This document shows positions 54,701 to 63,965 of a DNA stretch of 64,000 nt, in pieces (the stretch's first letter is position 1; each line of letters begins with the position of its first letter). The stretch is taken from the NCBI GenBank assembly GCA_048265185.1, contig JBLXBZ010000003.1, positions 521,222-585,221 of the forward strand, written 5' to 3'. Source of the stretch: JBLXBZ01 sp048265185. GTDB lineage: Bacteria; Pseudomonadota; Alphaproteobacteria; Rhizobiales; Stappiaceae. The notes below the pieces were generated by a model. That model did no database searches. It was not told where the DNA came from and was given only the letters and a program-made list of their open reading frames with translations. A program made the translations under genes and the position numbers.

Positions 54701-57700
54701 GCGGTGTTGATCCAGCCGCCAAACGTCAGATCAACGTCGCCGCCTGATCCGCCTGAGCCCCCTTTTCCGCCAACGGCCACTGTCAGCGTATAGGTGTTGC
54801 CTTCATCTGTGAGGCGATCGATGTTATTTTCAACGTCTGCAATCCGGTCCAATATGGAATGAGACGAGGCGTCGGCGCCAAGCGATCCGCCGATGCCGCC
54901 GCCGCCGCCGATGGACTGAAGAACTACGCCGTCAGCATCGCCGCCAATCGTGGCGATCTGCCCATATTCGCTGGCGGTGATCGCGCCGCCCGCGCCGCCC
55001 GCGCCACCTTTCAGGCCAAGTTCAACGCTTAAGTCGCCTTCGTAGCCTTCCGCGCCGGCGCCAATATAAAGGGTGCCCCCTTGGGAGGTTCCGCCGCCGC
55101 CGCCAATTGACTGGGCGACAACTCCGCGTGAGCCGGAGCCAAGGGTCTGGATAGCATGACCAAGGTTATGGGTGATGTCGACCTCGCCGCCGTCGCCGCC
55201 GCTTCCGCCCATGCCGCCAAGCCCTAAAGTTGCTTTGATGTTGGCGACGCCGCCTTGCGTGTAGGCGTTGGAATTGCCGACGCCGCCGTTGCCGCCGCCG
55301 CCGCCGATGGATTGGGCCACCACGGCGTTGGCTCCGTCGCCGTAAGTTCGAATGGTCGATGCGGGCGCTTGCAGGCTATCGAAACTTTGGGTGCTGTTTG
55401 ACCCGCCCGTATCGCCAAGGGTCAGGTTGATGTCGCCGCCATCGCCGCCGCCTTCTGTGCTGAAAGCGTAGTCGCTGTTGAATTGCGACAACACATTGCC
55501 GGTTCCCCCGCCAAGAGCCACGCCCGCTGTGATCTCCACTGTGTCTTTATCGCCAAGAGTGGTGGAGAGAGTGGAGGAATCGCCGCCGTTGCCGCCGCCG
55601 CCGCCAATGGATTGGGCTAAAAGCCCATGTGCGCCGTCTCCCAGAGTCGTCACAGACGTTCCGTCGGTGAGGCTGACGTCAACTGTCGCGCCATAGCCGC
55701 CGTTGCCGCCGTTGCCGCCAATGGCCGCCTGAAAATTGACGGCGATGGGCACGCCGGTGCCTGTGGGGGCGGCGATCACTAGATCGCTGGCCGTAGAGGC
55801 GCCGCCATTGCCGCCGCCGCCGCCGATGGACTGGGCGACAATGCCGATAGCGTCATCCGGCGCAAAGCTGGCGGGATCGGCTCCTGTTGGATCGCCAGTG
55901 AAAATCGAGCTGTTGGTCAGATCTACCGCGACGCTGGTTTCGGTGGAGCTCGCCCCGCCATTGCCGCCATTACCGCCTGAGCCTCCAAGGATAAAGGCGG
56001 CGTTCAGGCCCACGGTCACATCTGCGTAAGCGGCGCTTCCGCCGTTGCCGCCGCCCCCGCCAATCGCCTGCGCCACGAGGCCATAGGAGTGAGCGCCGCT
56101 TGTGCTTATGTCCATTTGGTCTTGCTTGACGGTGACGGTTCCCGCGCTTCCGCCGCCGCCTGCGTTGCCGCCCATTTGCAAAGCGAAAAAGGATAGGACG
56201 CTGAAGTTCTTCACGCTTCCGCCGTTGCCGCCGCCCCCACCAATGGATTGAGCCAGAACGCCGGGCGCATAATCGCCGCTCGTGGTGATGTTCGCGTCAG
56301 AGCCGAATTGAGTGGCGTCAGATGAGGACGGGGGGCAGTCTGGAGTATTGTAAAGACATACGTTGCCGCCATTGCCGCCGCCTTGAGCGCTGCCGCCAAT
56401 GCCAATCGATGCGACGGTGGAGATGGTCAATGCGTCGCCGCCGCTGCCGCCGCCGCCGCCCACGGAATGAGCGACCACGCCAAGGCCGTAGTCGCCGGTG
56501 GTGGTGATTTGTCCCAACTGCGAGAGGGCGATCGCGCCGCCGCTGCCGCCGGCGGAGCCTTTCCCGCCAACGCCAACGATTCCAGTGGCGTCGGCGCCCG
56601 AGCCGCCGCCGCCGCCAATCGATTGCGCGAGGACGCCCAATGCGGCTGTCCCTGACGTGGTGATGTCCGCGTTGTTGGAGATTTTGACGATTCCACCATT
56701 GGAGGATGTGGTTCCGCTCGCGTCGCCGCCAATGCTGAGCAAACCGGAGGCGGAGCCCGCCGCGCCGCCGCCGCCGCCAATCGCCTGGCCAACCATGCCA
56801 TGAGCCGCATAGCCCGTGGTGGCGATGGCGCCTTCGTTTTGCAGGGTGACCTGCCCGGACGCGCCGCCGCCAGCGCCGTCGCCCCCAAGCGCCACATACC
56901 CGCCCGTTTCTACGCCGCCGGTGCCGCCGCTGCCTGCGATTGATTGGCCGAGAATCCCATAAGCGTGTTGGCCGGCGGTGGATATGTCGCCATTATTATC
57001 GACTGAAATGTTTCCGGCGTTGCCGCCGTTGCCGCCATTGCCGGCTTGTCCGCCCAAAACGCTTTGAAAGTCGCTGCCGGTGCCGCCGCCGCCGCCAACC
57101 GAATGCACGGCGATCGCCGCCGAATAATCTCCCGTTGTGGTGATTTGAGAGTTTTCGACCGTAGTGACCGTTACAGCGCCGGCGTTTCCGCCGAAGCCGC
57201 CGCCGCCGCCGGTTCCGGCCAAGGCGCTTGCATCGGCGGCGTTTCCGCCTTGTCCCCCCAAGCTTTCGGCGAGAATGCCGTAGACATAGTCGCCATGGGT
57301 CTCAATTTCCGGGGCGCCGAATGTTCCGTTCGTGAGCGCGAGGGTCACCGCGCCGCCTTGTCCGCCGTCGCCGCCGTGCTGGTCTTTTGACGGGCCGGCG
57401 CCGCCCATGCCGCCTTCGCTTTTGGCGGCCATGGCCGCGCTGACGCTATACCCCGATCCGATTACGTCGAGCAGAATGTCGCCGCCGGTGGAAACTTCGG
57501 TGATTGTTCCGCCGTCGCCGGCCGCGCCGCCATTGTCGCTGTCATCGGAGGAGGCTTGCCCGTCGCCGCCCAGAGAATGGGCGCCAAGGCCAAAAAGTCC
57601 GTCGCCGCCGGATGCGGTTACGTCCCAGTAGATGTCGATCTCTGACTGATTGGTGATTTTCATCGCCCCGCCTGCGCCGGCGGGGCCATTGTTGAAACCG

Positions 57701-58515
57701 CCTGCGCCGCCCAGAGACTTGGCCAATATCGCGCCGCCAGTTCCCAGCCCGTTGAAGCGGGAGTCGCTGTCGCCTAAAGTTATCTCTCCGACATCGCTAT
57801 TATTGTTTATGGTGACCGAATTGCCTGCGCCGCCTTGTCCGCCGAATTGATCGCTTAGAACGCTGTCGTTTTGCTCGCCGCCTTGTCCGCCTCTGCTTTC
57901 GGCGTAAACCGCCGCGAAGCCGCCGGTGGAGGCTCCGCTCGCCGATAAGGAAGAGATGGAATTATTGGTGATCGTAATATAACCGGCGTTGCCCCCTTTG
58001 CCGCCGTTTGAATCGTTGTTTTTGTTATCCTGATCGCCTGCTCCCCCCAGAGACCTTGCATAAATTAGAGCGGCGAAACTAGTTATATTTTCAACCGACC
58101 CAGATAAGTTCTGATCGTTATCGATTGTTATCCAGCCGCCTGCGCCCGCGTCGCCGTCATCCTTACCAGGACCACCGGCGGATTGAATAAACCATCCTCC
58201 AGGCTCTCCATTATTCAAAGGAAACTCGAAGGAAAAATCTGCCCCGTTGGTGAATTGGATGGCCGCGCCGTCGTCGCCGGTCGAGCTGGCGGCTTGAATA
58301 TTGATGTCGTCGCCCGCCTGCCCAAAGGGGACCGAGCAAACCCATGGATCGCCGCTTTGGTCGCATAAATCCGCCAAGGCCGGAGAGGTTATTCCAAGAC
58401 ATCCAAGGGAAACGGAGGAGAGGAGCGCAAGTCTGCGGAGATTCCCTTGATTATTTATCGGGCGGGTTTCTTGGGGGGTTCCGGTAGTTTTGATGTTTAA
58501 ACTACGTGCGGTCAT
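51784..58515 (-). CDS. Giant autotransporter (type Va) with repeated GGGGG passenger
   Basis: The 2243-residue product has an extended signal peptide (NLRRLALLSSVSLGCLGITS to ALA, residues about 25-48), a passenger of about 1900 residues built of repeats of roughly 60-100 residues, each with a QSIGGGGGxGG-like turn (about 17 copies), and a C-terminal beta-barrel of about 280 residues (from CSWARLTGGVANHSRDG) ending SLRVSIPF with terminal Phe. It should be a surface adhesin or similar. GGAGAG lies before ATG 58515. The coding strand is rich in GGC/GGT, unlike its neighbours. A LytS/LytTR pair is divergent from it. Confidence 0.9.
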   Translation of the reverse strand: MTARSLNIKTTGTPQETRPINNQGNLRRLALLSSVSLGCLGITSPALADLCDQSGDPWVCSVPFGQAGDDINIQAASSTGDDGAAIQFTNGADFSFEFPLNNGEPGGWFIQSAGGPGKDDGDAGAGGWITIDNDQNLSGSVENITSFAALIYARSLGGAGDQDNKNNDSNGGKGGNAGYITITNNSISSLSASGASTGGFAAVYAESRGGQGGEQNDSVLSDQFGGQGGAGNSVTINNNSDVGEITLGDSDSRFNGLGTGGAILAKSLGGAGGFNNGPAGAGGAMKITNQSEIDIYWDVTASGGDGLFGLGAHSLGGDGQASSDDSDNGGAAGDGGTITEVSTGGDILLDVIGSGYSVSAAMAAKSEGGMGGAGPSKDQHGGDGGQGGAVTLALTNGTFGAPEIETHGDYVYGILAESLGGQGGNAADASALAGTGGGGGFGGNAGAVTVTTVENSQITTTGDYSAAIAVHSVGGGGGTGSDFQSVLGGQAGNGGNGGNAGNISVDNNGDISTAGQHAYGILGQSIAGSGGTGGVETGGYVALGGDGAGGGASGQVTLQNEGAIATTGYAAHGMVGQAIGGGGGAAGSASGLLSIGGDASGTTSSNGGIVKISNNADITTSGTAALGVLAQSIGGGGGSGADATGIVGVGGKGSAGGSGGAIALSQLGQITTTGDYGLGVVAHSVGGGGGSGGDALTISTVASIGIGGSAQGGGNGGNVCLYNTPDCPPSSSDATQFGSDANITTSGDYAPGVLAQSIGGGGGNGGSVKNFSVLSFFALQMGGNAGGGGSAGTVTVKQDQMDISTSGAHSYGLVAQAIGGGGGNGGSAAYADVTVGLNAAFILGGSGGNGGNGGASSTETSVAVDLTNSSIFTGDPTGADPASFAPDDAIGIVAQSIGGGGGNGGASTASDLVIAAPTGTGVPIAVNFQAAIGGNGGNGGYGATVDVSLTDGTSVTTLGDGAHGLLAQSIGGGGGNGGDSSTLSTTLGDKDTVEITAGVALGGGTGNVLSQFNSDYAFSTEGGGDGGDINLTLGDTGGSNSTQSFDSLQAPASTIRTYGDGANAVVAQSIGGGGGNGGVGNSNAYTQGGVANIKATLGLGGMGGSGGDGGEVDITHNLGHAIQTLGSGSRGVVAQSIGGGGGTSQGGTLYIGAGAEGYEGDLSVELGLKGGAGGAGGAITASEYGQIATIGGDADGVVLQSIGGGGGIGGSLGADASSHSILDRIADVENNIDRLTDEGNTYTLTVAVGGKGGSGGSGGDVDLTFGGWINTAGDWADGIVAQSISGGGGQGGSSTASGSKVQANIDVGVGGKGGTSDDAGDVTVFFDANHPNNITTNGYSAYGVLLQSIGGGGGQGGDGSDQAAGDLTVGGSAGGAGGSGGSGGAIQTPSGNDGSWLSLTTYGDESHGIVAQSIGGGGGAGGAGNSAAAKSPSSHNVNISVGGSGGVSGDGGEINMAFSGLFSTYGDRAHAYVAQSIGGGGGIGSTGSVDGIASLALGGQGGAAGSGGSVNVTLGSSSGISTSGQGSHGMVLQSIGGGGGFGGDASTGVLSLLPSGETAGGGANGDGGTINATLNGVIATNGANAFGILAQSIGGGGGFGGDQNGAYAGVTSSSGSSSGSGGAITINPNANITASGAGGVGIFAQSQGPSGNGVVTINIDEDSTITGGTGSNAAAIWVAGGVDNQVFATEGSRIAAGDSDAYAVIYNGTGTTDGGSTLYVHVDEMTGLSGNLKFTNADGDTAGAAINWTTTSVMSDATYYGANIINHGQLFVGSSGSIDVTQVTGDFTQGPTGNIEADIDMNNMDADHLNIAGSAQLDGTLSINAASLLPDRQVLVLSAAGGASGALTPEYSPLFGYNISNTGNEYHFSVTSADFSNAQLGLPRNQHGLTNALQNIWDAGGNEHFGQLFGALANGADQASGQLSSMISQLEPGASLAPAVEQQSEMLTFNNSLMSCPIFTGANAMVGESSCSWARLTGGVANHSRDGAAPGYSNDKLTYQFGAQNEVAPDWFLGFSAAYQQNWISDDDSAVKADGDSGFIGVSLKHEMGPWMIGGALSGGYGSFDMTRRISLPGYNELSSSNPDVYTGSARLRIARTFAFSDTYVKPYLDLDAIYTRMSGYRESGALGLDVEASDQFTFAASPTLEVGGRFELENGMTIRPYAYAGAVFLSDNNWDTTARFANAPGNASGFKASLPHEDIFARVGLGLQVSSFEGVDLRLEYEGEFSEKLSSNSGSLRVSIPF

Positions 58516-58747
58516 GTGTTCGTCTCTCCAGATAATCGGGATGTTTGCACGCCCTGCATGTCATCCGTTTCCAATTACGCTCGCCCGATAAATTAACGCC
58601 CGTTCAATTCATTCATTTGCGATCTTGCATATTTTGAGGGTACCGTAACGTAAAAAAAGAGACGTAGCGTTTCAATTCGATGAACCTGCGAAATTAATCG
58701 ATGAAATGACATTCAATGAGATCTGGCGCATGTCTCGCGGAGAAACG
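58516..58747. promoter_or_regulatory. Divergent region between autotransporter and LytS-type kinase
   Basis: About 230 bases; both promoters should be here. It holds a short A run (58650-58660) and no inverted repeat of note. It is the likely site where the LytTR regulator acts on the autotransporter; no LytTR direct repeat could be assigned. Confidence 0.35.
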
Positions 58748-59842
58748 ATGAAAAAGATGGGCGCTATATCTGAGAAGGTTATGGCTGGCGAGCTGGATGA
58801 AGAATCGGACTATCATTTGTTTTGGCGCGTTCATTTGGCTGGCTGGTTGTTCATTTCTCTTTTCGGGCTGACTTCTCGTTTTTTCGCCTTTCATGACGCT
58901 GCCTTCGCCGTTGTTTTGACCGTTGTTCTGGATCCGGTGGGGTTTGTGTTGACGGCGTTGGCGCATTTTCTTTTTTTGTCGCGCGCGCGTAGTTTGGCGA
59001 CGCCGTCGGTGGCGGGCGCCGTTCTGGCGTTCTCGGTGGTTGGCGGGTTGTTGCTTATGCTGATCGCCAATCTGGTGCGTGAAGCTTTTTTTGCTTCCGT
59101 CTCATCGCCAAGCGTTGTCGCCGATCCGGTGATTCCCGCCGTTTATTATACCTCTGTGTTACTTGGTTGGTTTTTGGCTTACTTTTGGTTGAGGGCGGAT
59201 ATTGAGGCGCGTTCGGAGCGCGCCCGGCGCAGCGAAGCGCAAGCCCGGGCTATGCGCGCCGAATTGGCGCAATTGCGATTACAGCTTGCGCCCCATTTTT
59301 TGTTTAATGCGTTGAACACGGTGACAGCGGAGATTCATGAACGGCCTGACACGGCTGTGGAAATGGTGCGCCGGATCGCTTCTTATCTTCGCTATTCTCT
59401 TGATCAACGTGCGCGGCCGGTATGTCCGCTGGATGATGAAATTGAAGCGGTGCGGGCCTATTTGAGAATTCAGGAGCTGCGTTTCGAAGATCGACTGGAA
59501 TGCGTTGTTCGGGTTGCCCCTCAGGTGCAGCAGGTGGCTGTTCCTCATATGATTTTACAGGGGTTGGTGGAGAACGCCATTAAGTATGGTCTGAAAACCA
59601 AAGTTGGCCGGCTTGAGGTGCGTGTATGCGCTTTTGACGCAGGGGACGGGTGGACGGTGATTGAAGTTTCCAACCCGGGTGAACTGCGCCCCCGCGACGC
59701 AAGGCGCTCGCCTGTTGGGCACGCTAATCTTCGCAGACGATTGGAGTTGCATTACCCGCATGGCCATGCGGTGTCGTTAAAACAAGTTGGCGATAGCGTC
59801 GTCGCGCGTCTGGAATTGAAGGGGGCGGCATGCTTCGTGTGA
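58748..59842 (+). CDS. LytS-type sensor histidine kinase
   Basis: The 364-residue product has four membrane helices (about residues 28-155), a coiled linker rich in Arg/Glu/Ala, the His_kinase motif LAPHFLFNALNTVTAEIHE with the phospho-accepting His, and the ATPase N box GLVENAIKYGL. No extracellular domain of size is present, so it senses in or at the membrane. GGAG before ATG 58748 gives a better start than ATG 58706. It overlaps the regulator gene by 13 bases. Confidence 0.9.
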   Translation: MKKMGAISEKVMAGELDEESDYHLFWRVHLAGWLFISLFGLTSRFFAFHDAAFAVVLTVVLDPVGFVLTALAHFLFLSRARSLATPSVAGAVLAFSVVGGLLLMLIANLVREAFFASVSSPSVVADPVIPAVYYTSVLLGWFLAYFWLRADIEARSERARRSEAQARAMRAELAQLRLQLAPHFLFNALNTVTAEIHERPDTAVEMVRRIASYLRYSLDQRARPVCPLDDEIEAVRAYLRIQELRFEDRLECVVRVAPQVQQVAVPHMILQGLVENAIKYGLKTKVGRLEVRVCAFDAGDGWTVIEVSNPGELRPRDARRSPVGHANLRRRLELHYPHGHAVSLKQVGDSVVARLELKGAACFV

Positions 59843-60603
59843 TTGTCGTTGATGACGAACCGGCGGCGCGCCGCGGTTTGAAGCGGTTGCTTTCCGCTCA
59901 TGCCGATCTTGAAGTCATTGGAGAGGCCGGGGACTTGCCTCATGCGCGCGCGCTTATCTGCGATAAATGTCCCGACGTGATTTTTTTGGACGTCGAATTG
60001 AGCGATGGGCATGGATTTGAGCTGATGGGCGACGATGACCATATGCCTGCCGTCATATTCGTGACCGCTCATGATCTTTACGCCGTACGAGCGTTTGACG
60101 TGGCGGCTTTCGACTTTCTGCTCAAGCCGGTGGAACCGGAGCGGTTGGGGGTGTCGTTGGACCGATTGCGACGCAAATTGGCGGGTGCAGCGCAAGATAA
60201 GGCTCTTTCCGCGCCGCGAAAAGACGTTGACCGCGTGAATGCGCCGCCGTCTCAGGGAGAGCGCATTTATTTCAAAGCCTCAGGACAGTCGGTGATAACG
60301 ACCTCCGATCAAATTGTAATGTTGATGGCGGAAGCGGATTTCACGCGCGTTTTTTTGGCGGATTCGCGCGAGTATTTCGTCGGGAAATTACTTCGGTATT
60401 TCGAGGAAGAATTGCCTAATCCTCCTTTTATGCGCGTTAGTCGGTCCTTGGTGATTAACCTTGACCACGTTGCGGCCGTGGAATGGAGCGCGGGCGGAAG
60501 AAGTCGCGTGCTACTGGGGGACGCATTTGAGCCTCTATTTCTTGGGCGCACGGCAACAAAACGTATTCGTGGTTTTCTTAGTGGATTCCCTGAGTTCACT
60601 TAG
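59830..60603 (+). CDS. LytTR-family response regulator
   Basis: Partner of the kinase just upstream. The 257-residue product has a receiver (IVVDDEPAARRGLKRLL, phospho-accepting Asp in VIFLDVELSDG, VTAHD, LKPV) and a C-terminal LytTR DNA-binding domain (FKASGQSVITTSDQIVMLMA, EADFTRVFLADSREYFV, FMRVSRSLVINLDHVAAVEW). LytTR regulators bind direct repeats and often govern surface or extracellular products, which fits the autotransporter next door. ATG 59830 lies in the kinase gene. Confidence 0.93.
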   Translation: MLRVIVVDDEPAARRGLKRLLSAHADLEVIGEAGDLPHARALICDKCPDVIFLDVELSDGHGFELMGDDDHMPAVIFVTAHDLYAVRAFDVAAFDFLLKPVEPERLGVSLDRLRRKLAGAAQDKALSAPRKDVDRVNAPPSQGERIYFKASGQSVITTSDQIVMLMAEADFTRVFLADSREYFVGKLLRYFEEELPNPPFMRVSRSLVINLDHVAAVEWSAGGRSRVLLGDAFEPLFLGRTATKRIRGFLSGFPEFT

Positions 60604-60615
60604 GCTCAGGGCTCA

Positions 60616-61202
60616 TTAATTTAGCCAGAAGATTACGGTTGCGGCGATACAGATGGCAGGCATGAAAGGTATGGGCGCACGGTAATAGCGGGTGTGGACG
60701 CGACGCCACTCCTTGAGGTTGCCGAATACGTTCTCGATCTTGTGTCGACGGCGATAAAGCACGGTATCTTGCGGGATTGGCGCTTTGCGGTTGGCTTTGG
60801 ATGGAATGCAGGCGGCTATGCCGCGACCGGCAGGTCCGCGCGGAGCCAGTTGGCGCCGTAACCTTTGTCGCCGAGCAGAGCTGCAGCTTTCTGGGAAGCG
60901 TCGATCATCAGTTGATCGGGCTTGCCGCCTTCTGTCGTCAATTCGGCGAATATCTGGTTGAATGCGCCGAGGTGGCTCCAGTCGATGACGCGGTTGTAGA
61001 TTGCCTTGCGGGGGGCGTATTTACTGGGCGCGTCGCGCCATGGCAGCCCGTTCCTGATCACGAAGATGATGCAGCTCACGATCCGTCGGTCATCAATCCT
61101 CAGCACACTATGCGGTCGGGGAAAATACGGTTCGATCCGGCTCATCTGCGCTTTCGACGGCAAAATCAAATTACGTATGGCAGTTTCTCCTTGCGCCGCC
61201 AA
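60616..61202 (-). pseudogene. IS5-family transposase, internally deleted and frameshifted
   Basis: The N-terminal part (60816-61202) reads like an IS5/IS427-type transposase (RIEPYFPRPHSVLRIDDRRI, GLPWRDAPSKYAPRKAIYN, then QLMIDA). After MIDA about 65 residues are missing, and KAAALLGDKGYGANWLRADL follows directly. A frame change then gives GIAACIPSKANRKAPI, YRRRHKIENVFGNLKEWRRV and ICIAATVIFWLN to the stop at 60616. The deletion removes the stretch between the first catalytic Asp and the GDKGYD block, so it is dead. Confidence 0.8.
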
Positions 61203-61239
61203 TGAATCGGTGTCTGGTCACATCTACAACTGAATTAAT

Positions 61240-61440
61240 ATGTATTTATTTTGGTTTTATTATATAATTAAATGAGTTCATAAGTTAATATTGTAATTAT
61301 TTATATTATGATAAAAATAGATGTAAAAATAATTGACGTTAAATTTACATTTGCATTTTAAACAATTCGCATCTTGAGATAACTCTTGATGTAATTGTTG
61401 AATATATGCGTAAGTTCGAATTTACACTTTAAATAACAAG
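61240..61440. other. Very AT-rich region upstream of the RTX gene
   Basis: About 200 bases with far higher A+T than the flanks, no gene, and many TTTAAA or TATATA-like steps. It probably holds the RTX gene promoter. Such DNA is a typical target for silencers such as MucR in this group; that is inference. Confidence 0.4.
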
Positions 61441-61455
61441 TTATGAGTGGTGAGT

Positions 61456-63717
61456 ATGTTACCTTATTCTATATCCAATGGTGATGCTATAGCGACTAAG
61501 ACTCATCTTGAGCGTGAAGGCTTCGCGCGCGCGCCGGCGTTCGCAGGCGAGGTTATTTCTTATACCCCGGGTGAGAACGTTACTGTGTCGAAGGATTCTA
61601 ACGCGGCGCTTCATGCTCCGGATTTTGAAACCCTTGGCAGGGCTGGCTACACCACGTTGGGCCGCGGTGGGGAAATCGTGGTTAAGCTGGACAACGCAGT
61701 TGTGGTTGGCGATGGCACGGCCGCCAATGATATCACTGTCTTCGAAATAGCGCCCTATAAGGAGAGCGTTATGGTTTGGGTGAGCGATGACGGTGAAAAT
61801 TGGATTTACGTCGGAGTAACTCAAGGTGGCGTTGATGGTGTTGATCTTGATGCTGTGCTGACGGACGAGAACGGCTTGTCATCATGTTCTACATTCAAAT
61901 ACGTGAAAGTGCGGGACGCTTCGGAAGATGGCGATCAGTTGGATGTCGGTGGGGATAGCGCAGTTAACCCGACGCCAGGTGCTGATATTGACGCAATCGC
62001 GGCGAACGCGATGAAGTTGATTGAAGGGACGGAGAAAGATGACAGACTAACGGGAGCCGCTTTGAGTGAGCGAATTGACGGCGGCGCTGGGAACGATGTG
62101 ATTTTCGGAGGTGGGGGGAGAGACATAATAGACGGTGGCGCTGGTCATGACGTTCTGATTTCTGCAGGTTCCCGAAGCGACTACGACCTTGTTGTGAACG
62201 CTGATGGTACGATGACGCTTACGGATAAGCAAGCGGTTGAATATGAAGAGAAAGTCTGTCTTTCGAATATAGAAGAGCTAAGATTCTCGGACACTGAAAT
62301 TTCTTTTGGCGGAGTTGAGGCGCAGACATTTGACGGCTCTGAGGGAAAAAAGCTCATCGTTGATTATTCCACTTCAACCAGTGGGGTGGCGTTGCTGTTG
62401 TCCGCGTCCGATTCCCTCGGCATCTTTCAATCATACGCTAACACTGCGGCGGGTGGCAAAACCGGTGACGCGACTAACGACTTTTATATCGACATAAAAC
62501 ATGTGATCGGTTCGGCGCATGATGACCGGATCTACGGCGCAGACGCCGGAACAGTGGCGGAACTTGGCGCGGGAAATGATTTTTTTGATAATGGAGAATA
62601 CCTCAACACCGTAACCGACAAGGTTTTCGCCGGCGATGGCGATGATTGGGTAAGGACCGGTGGAGGATCTGACTTTATTTTTGGTGGCGCTGGTGTGGAC
62701 CGGCTTTATGGTGAAGATGGCAATGACCGCTTGGAGGGGGGGCTTGGTGATGATTCTCTATTGGGCGGCTCTGGCGACGACACCCTATTGGGTGGCTCTG
62801 GCGACGACCACCTATCGGGCGGCTCTGGCGACGACATCATCATTAGCGACGCTGGCGACGATACGATTTATGGCGGCTTCGGCCAAGACACCCTCATTTT
62901 GAACGGAACTCGTGGGGATTATGAGATCCTGCATTTCTCCAATCCAAAATATACTTACATAAGGGATCTGCGATCAGATAGTAATGATGGTGAAGATATA
63001 GTTTTAAACGTTGAGCATTTCAGGTTCTCCGACATGGATATTTTCTTCGGAGCGGAGGAGCAACAAAAGTTTGACGGAACCGTTAGCGCGAACGTAGTTG
63101 TTGACTATTCTAACTCCTATTCCGGCGTGGTTATTCTATTGGAGAACACGGGTGACATCGGTATTAACCATCAGTGGCGAAACACTACGGCGGGGGGGAA
63201 GACCGGAGATGCTGAAGGAGACAGTTATTCGGGCGTTAAATATCTGAAAACCACTGAATATAATGACCTTGTCTATGGCTCTCGCGAGGGCGGGGTGGTT
63301 TTTCTGAATGCTGGTGATGATGTTTTTGATAATAATGATTTAGACGGCGGCTCCGGCGTGGATGAAGTCCACGGAGGAGCCGGTAATGATGGAATTTGGA
63401 CGGGATCTGGCGATGATCATATTATCGGTGGCGCGGGTTCTGATCATCTTTATGGCGAAGGTGGTGATGACCTCTTGGAAGGCGGAGCGGGGTATGACTT
63501 CCTGTGGGGTGGCGCGGGTGTTGACACGGCGCATTATACCGGAGCTCGAGCTGAATATATAATCACTGATTTAAATGATGGCAGAGTGCATGTTCAAGAT
63601 ACTCGTGGTGGCGCGCCAGATGGTCAAGATATGCTTCACCAAATCGAAAATCTAAGTTTCACCGATGGCGTTTTGACGGTCGGCGTGAATGGTGGCGAAT
63701 TTATTCCGTTTGTTTGA
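61456..63717 (+). CDS. RTX-type calcium-binding secreted protein
   Basis: The 753-residue product has no signal peptide, an N-terminal 160-residue domain of unknown type, then clusters of GGxGxDxLx nonapeptides (for example GGAGVDRLYGEDGNDRLEGG and GGAGSDHLYGEGGDDLLEGG) that bind calcium. Between clusters it has a repeated 50-70 residue module (FDG.....VDYS....SGV.LLL, then AGGKTGDA). The C-terminus is likely the type I secretion signal, but no ABC exporter is in the window. ATG 61456 or GTG 61447 could start it. A possible adhesin or protective surface protein. Confidence 0.85.
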   Translation: MLPYSISNGDAIATKTHLEREGFARAPAFAGEVISYTPGENVTVSKDSNAALHAPDFETLGRAGYTTLGRGGEIVVKLDNAVVVGDGTAANDITVFEIAPYKESVMVWVSDDGENWIYVGVTQGGVDGVDLDAVLTDENGLSSCSTFKYVKVRDASEDGDQLDVGGDSAVNPTPGADIDAIAANAMKLIEGTEKDDRLTGAALSERIDGGAGNDVIFGGGGRDIIDGGAGHDVLISAGSRSDYDLVVNADGTMTLTDKQAVEYEEKVCLSNIEELRFSDTEISFGGVEAQTFDGSEGKKLIVDYSTSTSGVALLLSASDSLGIFQSYANTAAGGKTGDATNDFYIDIKHVIGSAHDDRIYGADAGTVAELGAGNDFFDNGEYLNTVTDKVFAGDGDDWVRTGGGSDFIFGGAGVDRLYGEDGNDRLEGGLGDDSLLGGSGDDTLLGGSGDDHLSGGSGDDIIISDAGDDTIYGGFGQDTLILNGTRGDYEILHFSNPKYTYIRDLRSDSNDGEDIVLNVEHFRFSDMDIFFGAEEQQKFDGTVSANVVVDYSNSYSGVVILLENTGDIGINHQWRNTTAGGKTGDAEGDSYSGVKYLKTTEYNDLVYGSREGGVVFLNAGDDVFDNNDLDGGSGVDEVHGGAGNDGIWTGSGDDHIIGGAGSDHLYGEGGDDLLEGGAGYDFLWGGAGVDTAHYTGARAEYIITDLNDGRVHVQDTRGGAPDGQDMLHQIENLSFTDGVLTVGVNGGEFIPFV
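62758..62838. repeat. Three 27-bp tandem repeats in the RTX gene
   Basis: Units at 62758-62784, 62785-62811 and 62812-62838 differ by a few bases and encode the nonapeptide LLGGSGDDT/H and LSGGSGDDI. They look like recent slippage copies of an RTX nonapeptide. Confidence 0.8.
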
Positions 63718-63735
63718 GTTTTGACCTTTAACTGC

Positions 63736-63767
63736 GTTTAATCTCGTCCGAGGTTAAACGGGATCTT
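63736..63767 (+). terminator. Terminator after the RTX gene
   Basis: GTTTAATCTCG (63736-63746) and CGAGGTTAAAC (63749-63759) pair with one T-G mismatch, followed by GGGATCTTTTA. It lies 19 bases after the stop. The T run is short, so a moderate terminator. Confidence 0.55.
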
Positions 63768-63965
63768 TTATCTGGTGTTGGAGCGGGGCGCATATTTTAT
63801 GGCGTCCCGTTTTGTTTTGTGGCTAATGAGGCTTGTTTTGTTTTCAACAGGGGGGTTTCGGTGTTAGTGTGTTGATTTTGTGGTGTAATTTTTGAGTTTT
63901 TGAGTTGTTTTCCCCTTTTCCGAGTTGTGTTTTTTGGCTTTGTTGGCGTTTTTTGTTTTTGTTTG

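Noticed and set aside
51784..58515. Many small plus- and minus-strand frames rich in Ala, Pro or Gly inside the autotransporter gene
   Set aside because: They are shadows of the GC-rich glycine repeats; no ribosome site or family match.
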